Shown: positions 1-6,511, numbered from the stretch's first letter. The stretch: 7,297 bases of DNA from JAJYKN01 sp045403145 (GCA_045403145.1 JAXIPA010000215.1:1-7297); one strand, 5' to 3'. Translations and numbers: made by a program. Notes: generated by a model not told the origin, from the sequence alone.

Positions 1-45
1 GGCAGAAAGTACAAACTCCAGACGGAACTGATACAGATCGTTTAG
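1..45 (+). CDS. possible C-terminal tail of an upstream gene (partial)
   Basis: Reading from base 1 gives 14 sense codons followed by TAG at 43-45 (peptide GRKYKLQTELIQIV). I do not recognise the protein. This frame is favoured because about two thirds of its codons end in G or C, like the genes downstream. A second frame, starting at base 3, is also open and ends at TAA 66-68. That stop would overlap the next gene's Shine-Dalgarno, an arrangement also seen at the third gene, but its codons are AT-rich in the third position. Either reading would make the permease gene part of a longer operon. Fourteen codons are too few to prove coding. Confidence 0.3.
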   Translation, partial: GRKYKLQTELIQIV

Positions 46-80
46 CGGTAATATTCGAAATCATATAAGGAGGTAGTGCA

Positions 81-1328
81 ATGAGTGTCATGAGAAATAC
101 GTACGAATTTCTCAAAGCGGCGTCGATCGCACACGCCAAATGGGACTATGAAGTCTCCATGAGCATCATCAAGAACCGGAAGAAGATGTGGATCCTGCTG
201 CTCCTGCTGCTGCCCATCGTCGCCGTATCGATGTCCGACGCGGCAAGCATGCTGGGCGGCAAAACGGCCTATGCGCCGGCATTTTATTCCACCGGCATTT
301 TCGCGGTTTCCATCGCCATCGGCCTGGCCGCCGGACTCATTACCGGCTGCATCGGCGCGGGCGGAGGCTTCATCATCACCCCGGCGCTCATGGCCGCGGG
401 CGTCAAGGGCATCCTGGCGGTGGGCACGGACGTGTTCCACATCTTTGCCAAGGCCATCATGGGCACCACGGTCCACAAAAAGCTCGGCAACGTATCGGTA
501 AAACTGGCCATGGCGTTCCTTGTCGGTTCGGCCGGCGGGACCTTCATCGGCGGCTATATCAACAGGCTTCTCTATGACAAAGACCCGATTCTTTCCGAGG
601 CCTTCATCAGCCTGGTCTATGCCATTCTGCTTGGTTTCCTCGGCGTGTATGCAATGATGGACTTCTGGAAGTCCACGAGGGGTCCGGCAGGCGGCGATGC
701 ACACGGCGGTCCGGCCGGCACCACCGGCTTCGCGGTGAAGCTTCAGAAGATGAACATCCCGCCCATGATCACCTTCGATGAGGATTATATCGAGGGCGGC
801 AAGAAGATCTCCGGCGTGTTCATTGCCATGGGCGGCGTGATCGTCGGTATCCTGGCGGCAATTATGGGCGTGGGCGGCGGTTTTGTCACCTTCCCCATGT
901 TCGTGTATACGTTCGGCGTGTCCACGGCCACCACGGTCGGCACCGACATCCTTCAGATCATCTTCACGGCGGGCCTCGCCTCCATCGCGCAGTACGCCAT
1001 CTACGGTTATGTGTTCTACACCCTCGCCATGGGCATGCTGATCGGCTCCCTGATCGGCATCCAGGTCGGCGCGCTCACGACCAAGGTGGTGAAAGGCATC
1101 CACATCCGCGGTTTCTATGCGGTCTCGATCCTCGCGGGCTTCATCAACCGGGCCTCCACGCTGCCCAAGAAAATGGTGGAGCTTGAGTATATCGATATGT
1201 CCAAGGCCACCATCAATGGCATCGAATCCGTGGGCAACATCGTATTCTGGATCGTGGTCGCCATATTCGGTCTCTGGATTTTCAGCAAGTTTTTCGGCAA
1301 CATAAAAACACTCAGGGAGGAGGCATAG
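81..1328 (+). CDS. TauE/SafE-family (DUF81) membrane permease, probable anion/sulfur-compound exporter
   Basis: This 415-residue polytopic inner-membrane protein belongs to the TauE/SafE family (PF01925), whose members export sulfite, sulfoacetate or related organic anions. The substrate here cannot be read from sequence. The family's two-fold pseudo-symmetry is clear. Residues 92-117 carry GAGGGFIITP followed by VGTD, and residues 263-289 carry GVGGGFVTFP followed by VGTD. About nine or ten hydrophobic segments are visible (roughly 36-54, 70-90, 138-160, 173-194, 242-262, 290-310, 311-332, 344-357, 383-404). A Gly-rich hydrophilic loop at about 196-240 separates the halves. The first 35 residues are a polar extension before the first membrane segment, making the protein longer than minimal family members of about 250 residues. 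The start at 81 is chosen for AAGGAGGT at 67-74, six bases upstream; ATG 90 is less well placed. It is the first full gene of an operon with the next two. Confidence 0.9.
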   Translation: MSVMRNTYEFLKAASIAHAKWDYEVSMSIIKNRKKMWILLLLLLPIVAVSMSDAASMLGGKTAYAPAFYSTGIFAVSIAIGLAAGLITGCIGAGGGFIITPALMAAGVKGILAVGTDVFHIFAKAIMGTTVHKKLGNVSVKLAMAFLVGSAGGTFIGGYINRLLYDKDPILSEAFISLVYAILLGFLGVYAMMDFWKSTRGPAGGDAHGGPAGTTGFAVKLQKMNIPPMITFDEDYIEGGKKISGVFIAMGGVIVGILAAIMGVGGGFVTFPMFVYTFGVSTATTVGTDILQIIFTAGLASIAQYAIYGYVFYTLAMGMLIGSLIGIQVGALTTKVVKGIHIRGFYAVSILAGFINRASTLPKKMVELEYIDMSKATINGIESVGNIVFWIVVAIFGLWIFSKFFGNIKTLREEA

Positions 1329-1330
1329 CC

Positions 1331-2044
1331 ATGCTTGTAAAGAATAAAACGGAATTTGCCAAAGGCGCATTTCTTGCGGTGACGTTTGCCGGCGTGCTTG
1401 CGCTCATCTTCTCGCCTGTCTTCGGTGACGGCAGGAACGGGCTCGTATACGCCGACGATATGTTCAACAAGCTTTCGAAAGGATCTTCCTACTTTATCCC
1501 CAAGGTCATGAAGAGCAACGAGAAGTTCGCGAATACGGCCTTCGCGGTGAGCGTCAAGTTTGATAAGCCCGAGCAGATCGACGGCGCCATGAAGCTCCTT
1601 GCCGCCGCGGGGGTAGAGGCGAAAAGCGCGAGCCCCGAGCTCCAGATCAGCGGCAACCTCGGCGCGCTTATGTCGAAGATCCTCCAGGACTCCGACGATA
1701 TGTTCAAAAACAACGGCGCATCAGTTGCCGCCCGCTACGGGGCCGACGAAAAGAAGGTCATGGAGTCCTGGCATGTCACGCTCAAGGGAGTGGACAAAGC
1801 TCTCAAGAAGCAGGGCAATATCGAGGAGGCGAAGATCGTCTCGGATGTGATGAAAAAGGCCGTGGAGCCGGCCTATAATTACTACAAGGTCGAGGCGCAG
1901 AACGTCATCGACAAGGCGGGCATCATGACGGGCCTCCTCGTGTTCTACGTCGTCTATACCATGTGGTGGGGCTTTGCCATCTTCTATATGTTCGACGGGA
2001 TCGGCCTTACCATGAAAAAAGCCAAAGTCAAAAAAGAGGTATAG
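1331..2044 (+). CDS. unrecognised two-pass membrane protein with helical periplasmic domain
   Basis: I do not recognise a family for this 237-residue protein. It has a lysine-containing N-terminus, a membrane segment at about 11-30, a mostly helical, Lys/Asp/Glu-rich region at 33-198, a second membrane segment at about 199-222, and a lysine-rich tail. The charges predict both ends in the cytoplasm and a domain of roughly 165 residues in the periplasm. That is the topology of a chemoreceptor-type sensor with no cytoplasmic signalling domain. The periplasmic part may be two related halves: DDMF at 42-45 and 122-125, and KVM(K/E)S at 58-62 and 142-146. It starts 2 nt after the permease stop, with AGGAGG at 1318-1323, so it is almost surely co-translated. 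An accessory or periplasmic partner of the permease is the simplest inference. The N-terminal segment could instead be a cleaved signal peptide. Confidence 0.85.
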   Translation: MLVKNKTEFAKGAFLAVTFAGVLALIFSPVFGDGRNGLVYADDMFNKLSKGSSYFIPKVMKSNEKFANTAFAVSVKFDKPEQIDGAMKLLAAAGVEAKSASPELQISGNLGALMSKILQDSDDMFKNNGASVAARYGADEKKVMESWHVTLKGVDKALKKQGNIEEAKIVSDVMKKAVEPAYNYYKVEAQNVIDKAGIMTGLLVFYVVYTMWWGFAIFYMFDGIGLTMKKAKVKKEV

Positions 2045-2052
2045 GAGGTGCT

Positions 2053-2496
2053 ATGAAAATACTGGTGCCGGTAGACGGATCTAAGTATTCAATGGAAGGC
2101 CTCAAAATCGCGTCGCATTTCGCGAAGGCCAAGGACGCGGTAATATACCTCGTGAATGTGACTTCGTCGGTGGCGGACATCGACCTTGAAATATCCGCTT
2201 CGGAGCGAGACCGCCTGCTGGAGAGCCTGAAGAAACGCGGGGAGGAGCTCCTGCGGAAAGCCCGGGAGACCATGACGTCTCTCGGCGTCACTAAAATTAA
2301 TACCATCCTTGCAACGGCGGAATCGCCGGCGGCCGAGATTGTTGCGCTGGCGGAGAAGGAAAAGATCGACCTCGTGGTCATCGGAAGCAAGGGACGGAGC
2401 GCGACATCGCGGTTCTTTCTCGGCAGCGTGGCCTCGAAAGTGGTCCGCTACAGCCCCTGCTGTGTGTATGTGGTGAAGGAGCCCTGCTGGGTCTGA
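2053..2496 (+). CDS. universal stress protein, UspA family, ATP-binding type
   Basis: This cytoplasmic protein of 147 residues is the usual size of a single Usp domain (PF00582). The N-terminus MKILVPVDGS is the typical first strand and nucleotide-contacting Asp. The C-terminal half has DLVVIGSKGR and the complete ATP-binding signature G-x2-G-x9-G-S (G111, G114, G124, S125), so it should bind ATP like MJ0577-type Usps rather than being an E. coli UspA-like non-binder. The start at 2053 is preceded by AGGAGG (2043-2048), which overlaps the stop of the previous gene; in-frame codons further upstream lie inside that gene. The C-terminus has three cysteines (C136, C137, C145), where many Usps have a Pro-Val-Leu strand. 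It is the last gene of the operon and is followed by a terminator. Usps beside membrane transporters are often regulatory subunits, a plausible role here but not shown. Confidence 0.93.
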   Translation: MKILVPVDGSKYSMEGLKIASHFAKAKDAVIYLVNVTSSVADIDLEISASERDRLLESLKKRGEELLRKARETMTSLGVTKINTILATAESPAAEIVALAEKEKIDLVVIGSKGRSATSRFFLGSVASKVVRYSPCCVYVVKEPCWV

Positions 2497-2511
2497 TGCA
2501 CCATGGCGTTT

Positions 2512-2548
2512 GGAGTCCGGTGGAGACATCGGGCTCCTGTTTCTTTTT
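2512..2548 (+). terminator. Rho-independent terminator of the permease operon
   Basis: Eight bases at 2512-2519 (GGAGTCCG) pair with 2530-2537 (CGGGCTCC), counting one G-U wobble, around a 10-base loop. The run TGTTTCTTTTT follows immediately at 2538-2548. It lies 15 bases after the Usp stop codon and ahead of the kinase gene, so it separates the two transcription units. Stem, loop and T-tract all fit the intrinsic terminator model. Confidence 0.85.
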
Positions 2549-2562
2549 ACACCGTATTACGC

Positions 2563-2568
2563 TATAAT
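2563..2568 (+). promoter_or_regulatory. -10 box (TATAAT) for the histidine kinase operon
   Basis: A perfect TATAAT sits between the terminator and the kinase start codon. Its last base is 9 nt before ATG 2578, so transcription should begin at about 2575. No good -35 exists at the right distance: the 17-bp position (2540-2545) reads TTTCTT and lies in the terminator's T-tract. TTTACA at 2546-2551 is only 11 bp away, too close. It is either a weak promoter, an activator-dependent one, or a chance match. Confidence 0.45.
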
Positions 2569-2577
2569 GGTGCCGAT

Positions 2578-4248
2578 ATGAAAATACGGGACAAGCTTTT
2601 TCTCGGTTTCAGCCTCTATATCCTTCTCGCGGCCATCCTCGGATTTTTCGCCTATCGGGAACTCCGCACGATCTCGAAGCGGCTCGTCCTCGTCGAGACG
2701 GCGGACGATATCACCAACACCATCCTCGAAGTGCGGCGGTATGAAAAGAACTTTCTCCTGTTCAAGGACCAGAAAAGCTTCGAGGAACTGCAAAAGTACC
2801 TCGGCACGCTGAATAACAACATCGCGGCCATCCAGGCCGAGATCGTCAGCGAAGTCGGAAGCGACAACTATGCCATGGTGAAATCGGCCATTGCCGATTA
2901 TGAGCGCCTCGTCACGGACATCTCGGAGAACTTCACCTCCCAGGATGAGCAGGAGGGCCTCATCCAGAAAACGGGGAGAACAGCGGAGCGGCAGCTGGCT
3001 GATACCGCGCGCGAGTCATTCCTCCTCCTGCGGCGCTACGAAAAGAACATCATGATCTACCGGAGCCGGGGCGCGTATGACGAGTACAAGCGGGCCTTCG
3101 ATGCCTCGTTGCTTGCCGTCCATCCCGGGGTCCGGAACTACCAGGCCCAGGTGACCCGGCTCTATCGTCTCTACGAGGCGGAGAAGGAATCGATCGAAAA
3201 GATGCGCCAGACGGCGCGCGAGATACAGTCCTTTACCGAGAACTTCTCAAAAGAGGAGCGGGCCATCATCGCCACGACGATCAGGTTGTCCATCATTCTG
3301 CTCGTGGCCGCGCTGGTGCTGGTCGTCGTCGTGGGGATCATCATCAACATCAAGCTCGCCAGGAGCATCGCAACACCGCTCCGGACCCTTGAAAAGATCA
3401 CCAAGAAGATCGCCCAGGGAGATTTCTCGGAACGGATCGAGGTCAAGGGACAGGACGAGCTCTCATCCCTCGAGGCGGCGTTCAACCTGATGGAGGAAAA
3501 GCTCAAGAACGCGCTCTGGACCCTCGAACATACGATCGAGAAGCTCCGGGAGAAGCAGGCACAGCTCGTCGAAGCGGAAAAACTCGCTTCGATCGGCAAG
3601 CTTGCAGCCGGGATCGCCCATGAGATCAACAACCCGCTCACCTCGGTGCTGACCTTCTCGCACCTCATGCTGGAACAATGCCCGCCCAGCGATCCCCGCC
3701 ATGAGAGCCTGAAGCTGATGGCGCGGGAGACGAACCGGGCAAGAACCATCGTCCGGCAGCTTCTGAACTTCGGCCGCGAAATCGTGATCAAGCCCGAGAA
3801 GATCAACATCAACCAGCCGGTCTCCGAGATCGCGGACTCGCTCGCGGCACAGGACGCGTTCAAGGGCATCGGGCTCGACCTGAAGCTGGGCGAAAACCTG
3901 CCCGACGTCTATGCCGACCCCGCCCAGATCGGCCAGGTGGTCATGAACATGCTCCTGAACGCGATCCACGCCATTACGCCCCCCGGCAGGATAGAGATCG
4001 TCACGCGGCGGAACGAAAACAGCATCGAGCTCGTCTTTTCCGATACCGGCGCGGGGATCCCGGAGGAGCACATCCGTAAGATCTTCGACCCCTTCTTCAC
4101 CACCAAGGACGCCAGCAGGGGTACGGGGCTCGGCCTTGCCGTGAGCTATGGTATCATAAAGAAGCACGGAGGCGACATCGAGGTAGCGAGCACGGTGGGC
4201 AAGGGAACGACATTTACGGTGAGGCTCCCGATCTATGGACAAGTTTAA
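2578..4248 (+). CDS. membrane sensor histidine kinase (HBM-like sensor, HAMP, HisKA, HATPase)
   Basis: This 556-residue inner-membrane kinase phosphorylates the response regulator encoded next to it. Membrane segments lie at about 8-26 and 234-257. The periplasmic region 28-230 is helical and contains two copies of an R-R-Y-E-K-N motif (53-58 and 152-157, 99 residues apart), resembling the helical bimodular (HBM, PF16591) ligand-binding fold. Next come a HAMP domain (about 257-310), a short coiled coil, and HisKA with the H box around AAGIAHEINNPL (phospho-acceptor His348). The HATPase domain has N box MNMLLNA (Asn461), G1 DTGAGIP (489-495), F box FDPFFTTK (503-510) and G2 GTGLGL (515-520), all intact. 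HEINNPL kinases commonly pair with NtrC-type regulators, as here. ATG 2578 is chosen because the protein then begins MKIRDKLFLGF, a normal inner-membrane start. The in-frame ATG at 2503 would translate through the terminator. No Shine-Dalgarno precedes 2578. Confidence 0.94.
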   Translation: MKIRDKLFLGFSLYILLAAILGFFAYRELRTISKRLVLVETADDITNTILEVRRYEKNFLLFKDQKSFEELQKYLGTLNNNIAAIQAEIVSEVGSDNYAMVKSAIADYERLVTDISENFTSQDEQEGLIQKTGRTAERQLADTARESFLLLRRYEKNIMIYRSRGAYDEYKRAFDASLLAVHPGVRNYQAQVTRLYRLYEAEKESIEKMRQTAREIQSFTENFSKEERAIIATTIRLSIILLVAALVLVVVVGIIINIKLARSIATPLRTLEKITKKIAQGDFSERIEVKGQDELSSLEAAFNLMEEKLKNALWTLEHTIEKLREKQAQLVEAEKLASIGKLAAGIAHEINNPLTSVLTFSHLMLEQCPPSDPRHESLKLMARETNRARTIVRQLLNFGREIVIKPEKININQPVSEIADSLAAQDAFKGIGLDLKLGENLPDVYADPAQIGQVVMNMLLNAIHAITPPGRIEIVTRRNENSIELVFSDTGAGIPEEHIRKIFDPFFTTKDASRGTGLGLAVSYGIIKKHGGDIEVASTVGKGTTFTVRLPIYGQV

Positions 4249-5626
4249 AGCGATCGTCGTGGACGACGAACCAAGCGTGTGCGAGGCGGTCAAGGCCATT
4301 CTCGTCCTCGAAGGGCTCGAGGTGGTTACCTTCACGGACAGCGTGGCCGCCGCGGTGGACATCAAGCAGAACAGCTACGACCTCATCATCTCGGACCTCA
4401 AGATGCCGAAGATGACCGGGCTCGAGCTCTTCGAGGATGTCAAGGACGCCGCCGCGGACTGCGCCTTCATCATCATCACCGCCTTCGGCACCATCCCTTC
4501 CGCCGTGGACGCGGTCAAGAAGGGGATCTACGATTACATCCCCAAGCCCTTCACCCCGGACGAAGTGCGCCTGCCGATCAGGCGCGCGCTGGAGAAGCGG
4601 AGACTGGTGCGGGAGAACCTCGCGCTCCGGTCGCAGCTCGAGACGCGGTATTCCTTCCAGAGCATCATCGGCAACAGCCCGGAGATCCGCGAGACATTCC
4701 GGGTGATGCGCCACGCGGCGTCGAGCGAGTCGAACGTGCTCGTGACCGGCGAGAGCGGCACGGGCAAGGAACTCGTGGCCCGGGCGATCCACTCGAACAG
4801 CGTCCGGGCGCGCAGGCGGTTCGTGACCGTGAACTGCGGCGCCATTCCCGACGGGTTGATCGAGTCCGAGCTCTTCGGCCACGTGAAGGGGTCCTTCACG
4901 GGCGCCATCGCCGACAAGAAGGGGCTCGTGGAGGAGGCGGACAAGGGGACACTTTTCCTCGACGAGATCGGCGAGCTCTCGCCGCCCCTGCAGGTAAAGC
5001 TTCTGCGCGTGCTGCAGGAAGGGGAGTTCACGCGCATCGGCGATACGCAGACGAGGAAGGTGAACGTGCGCGTGGTCGCCGCCACGAACAAGGACCTGAA
5101 GAAGGCGATCACGGACAAGCTTTTCCGCGAGGACCTCTACTACCGCTTGAACGTGATCCCCATCGAGCTGCCTCCGCTCCGGAGGCGGCAGGATGACATC
5201 CCGCTCCTCGTCAACCACTTTATCGAAAAGCACAAGGGCAAGGCGGCGGAGAAGAAGATCACCGGCATAGAAAAGGAAGCCATGCAGGCGCTGCTTGCCT
5301 ACCATTTCCCGGGCAATGTGCGCGAGCTCGAGAACTCCATCGAGTACGCCGTCGCCTTCACCTCGGGCCCCGAAATCCGGAAGGACGACCTGCCCAAATA
5401 CATCCTCGAGGACAGAAAGTTCGGCCGGGAAGAGCAGAAGATCCCCATCATGCCTCTGAAGGACGCCAAGGGCCAGTTCGAAAAGAGCCTCATCATCGCC
5501 GCGCTCGTCGAATCGGGCGGAAACATCTCCGAGGCCGCGCGGCTCCTGAACGTCCACCGCCAGAACCTGCAGCAGAAAATCCGGCTTCTGGGCATCGACC
5601 TCGCGTCGATTTCGCCCGCGCGCTGA
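4235..5626 (+). CDS. NtrC-family sigma54-dependent response regulator
   Basis: This 463-residue transcription activator has three domains. The receiver (1-120) has acidic D10 and D11, phospho-acceptor D54, T82 and K104. The AAA+ sigma54-interaction domain (about 143-375) has Walker A GESGTGKE (172-179), the sigma54-contact loop GSFTGA (219-224), Walker B GTLFLDEIGE (238-247), sensor I VAATNKDL, and the FPGNVRELEN segment (358-367). The C-terminal Fis-type helix-turn-helix is at about 427-454 (ISEAARLLNVHRQNLQQKI). The loop has Ser in place of the usual Ala in GAFTGA, while the essential Phe and Thr are kept. The gene overlaps the kinase by 14 nt, with GGTGAGG (4219-4225) as a plausible ribosome site, so the pair is translationally coupled. 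The regulator should act at -24/-12 promoters; none was seen in this window. The neighbouring permease operon is an obvious but unproven target. Confidence 0.96.
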   Translation: MDKFKAIVVDDEPSVCEAVKAILVLEGLEVVTFTDSVAAAVDIKQNSYDLIISDLKMPKMTGLELFEDVKDAAADCAFIIITAFGTIPSAVDAVKKGIYDYIPKPFTPDEVRLPIRRALEKRRLVRENLALRSQLETRYSFQSIIGNSPEIRETFRVMRHAASSESNVLVTGESGTGKELVARAIHSNSVRARRRFVTVNCGAIPDGLIESELFGHVKGSFTGAIADKKGLVEEADKGTLFLDEIGELSPPLQVKLLRVLQEGEFTRIGDTQTRKVNVRVVAATNKDLKKAITDKLFREDLYYRLNVIPIELPPLRRRQDDIPLLVNHFIEKHKGKAAEKKITGIEKEAMQALLAYHFPGNVRELENSIEYAVAFTSGPEIRKDDLPKYILEDRKFGREEQKIPIMPLKDAKGQFEKSLIIAALVESGGNISEAARLLNVHRQNLQQKIRLLGIDLASISPAR

Positions 5627-5647
5627 CCATAATTTCCCAGATAGTTT

Positions 5648-5676
5648 TTGTCTTTGAAAAAAAGTGATGCTATTCT
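5648..5676 (+). promoter_or_regulatory. sigma70-type promoter with extended -10 upstream of the nuclease-domain gene
   Basis: TTGTCT (5648-5653) and TATTCT (5671-5676) are separated by 17 bp. TGc directly precedes the -10 hexamer, giving an extended -10. Transcription would start near 5683, leaving a leader of about 34 nt before ATG 5717. The stretch is AT-rich compared with the coding DNA on both sides. Confidence 0.55.
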
Positions 5677-5716
5677 AAACCCGATAAAAGCGCTGAACTA
5701 CCGCGGGGGCTGATGA

Positions 5717-6373
5717 ATGGCCGATCTTCAATCGTTCAGAAAAGACATTGACTCCCTGATCAGGAAGTTCGAACAGGACAAGAACCACTACCTCCAGAAG
5801 GGCTACCCCGAGGCCCGGGTCCGGATCGACTTCCTGAATCCCTTCTTCGCCGCCCTCGGCTGGGACATCGAGAACAAGGCACACAAGCCTCCCCACGAAC
5901 GAGACGTCATCGTCGAGCTTTCCCCGGAAACCTCGCTCCGGCCTGATTACAACTTCCGCATAAACGGCAACACCAAATTCTTTGTCGAGGCCAAAGCCCC
6001 GTGGGTCCCGCTCGACGACGTGAACCACATCATGCAGGCCAAGACCTACGCATGGTCAACCAAGGAAGTCTTCTTCGTCATCCTCACCGATTTCGAGCAA
6101 TTCAAGCTATTCGACGCTTCGCTAAAGCCCAATCCCAAGTATCCGCAGGAGGGCCTTTTTTACGACTTCAAGTATACGGAATTCCTTGCCAACATCGAGA
6201 AACTGTGGGAGCTATCCAAGGAGCGGGTAGAACAGGGCTCGCTTGAAGCGCTGCTTCCCCGGGACCCCAAGAGCAAGCGGCTCAGGATACCGCCCGACAA
6301 GTCGTTCCTCGAAGACCTGACCGGCTGGCGTACGGAGCTTGCCAAGGACATCAACAAGGAAGGAACCTTATAG
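5717..6373 (+). CDS. N-terminal PD-(D/E)xK nuclease portion of a restriction-modification enzyme, apparently truncated
   Basis: The 218 residues resemble the N-terminal region of large single-chain (type IIG/Eco57I-like) or HsdR_N-type restriction enzymes. Motifs are RIDFLNPFFAALGWDIEN (36-53), the catalytic pattern P76-D77 with E91-A-K93 (RPDYNF then FFVEAKAP), and Q108 and Y111 of the QxxxY motif in QAKTYAWS. These support metal-dependent DNA cleavage. In the full enzymes, a segment like LTGWRTELAKDI (201-212) leads into a linker and a methyltransferase of several hundred residues. Here it stops after a few more residues, and nothing downstream continues it. The product is therefore either a remnant or a stand-alone nuclease-fold protein with no methyltransferase beside it. 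The start at 5717 has only GGGGG (5705-5709) as a weak ribosome site; ATG 5713 is out of frame. The family call rests on motif recognition without a database search. Confidence 0.7.
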   Translation: MADLQSFRKDIDSLIRKFEQDKNHYLQKGYPEARVRIDFLNPFFAALGWDIENKAHKPPHERDVIVELSPETSLRPDYNFRINGNTKFFVEAKAPWVPLDDVNHIMQAKTYAWSTKEVFFVILTDFEQFKLFDASLKPNPKYPQEGLFYDFKYTEFLANIEKLWELSKERVEQGSLEALLPRDPKSKRLRIPPDKSFLEDLTGWRTELAKDINKEGTL

Positions 6374-6430
6374 GGTCGCGTCTTGAATTGTCAGCTTGAG
6401 GGGAAAAATGGGAAAAATGGGGTCCGGCTT
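6373..6430. repeat. short repeat-bearing segment at the truncation junction (possible REP/MITE remnant)
   Basis: Two degenerate direct copies of one motif bound this segment: GGGTCGCGTCTT at 6373-6384 and GGGTCCGGCTT at 6420-6430. The first begins at the last base of the nuclease gene's stop codon. From memory, the pattern (TCTTGAATTGTCA, and AAAAATGGGGTC with a following CTT) resembles non-coding sequence seen near REP-associated tyrosine transposases in several proteobacteria. No transposase is present and I could not test the match. Confidence 0.4.
6401..6418. repeat. 9-bp tandem repeat, two copies of GGGAAAAAT
   Basis: GGGAAAAAT at 6401-6409 is repeated exactly at 6410-6418, and GGGG follows. 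It lies inside the non-coding segment after the truncated nuclease gene and is not part of any supported reading frame. Confidence 0.8.
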
Positions 6431-6511
6431 AAAACGTGAGATGCGGGCTTCTTGTCCGGTTTTTCGGAGAGGCACCGGGCTGAGCGAGGAGCGCATGAGG
6501 AGAAAATCGCG

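Noticed and set aside
42..1370. Long open frame on the minus strand (442 codons) opposite the permease
   Set aside because: Its product is rich in His, Asp, Arg and Gly with no domain logic, and it mirrors a well-supported gene; this is a GC-rich shadow frame.
1963..2052. N-terminal extension of the Usp gene from ATG 1963
   Set aside because: It lies inside the preceding gene in another frame. Usp domains begin at MKILVPVDGS, which has its own ribosome site.
2546..2568. TTTACA and TATAAT as a paired -35/-10 promoter
   Set aside because: The spacer is only 11 bp, too short for sigma70; only the -10 is kept as a candidate.
2503..2577. N-terminal extension of the kinase from ATG 2503
   Set aside because: The extra residues would be translated from the terminator hairpin and -10 region, and the protein from 2578 has a normal start just before its first membrane segment.
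4214..5557. Long open frame on the minus strand (447 codons) opposite the response regulator
   Set aside because: The + strand protein has every NtrC-family motif, and the minus frame shows low-complexity composition typical of antisense shadows.
5594..5610. ATCGAC/GTCGAT inverted repeat near the end of the regulator gene as a terminator
   Set aside because: It is only 6 bp, lies within the coding sequence and has no T-tract after it.
5654..5676. TTGAAA as -35 box for the nuclease-domain gene
   Set aside because: It is 11 bp from TATTCT. TTGTCT at 5648 has the correct 17-bp spacing and was preferred.
6461..6474. TCCG/CGGA hairpin with T-rich loop between the nuclease gene and the antitoxin
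   Set aside because: The stem is four base pairs and the T-run is in the loop, not after the stem, so it is not a terminator.
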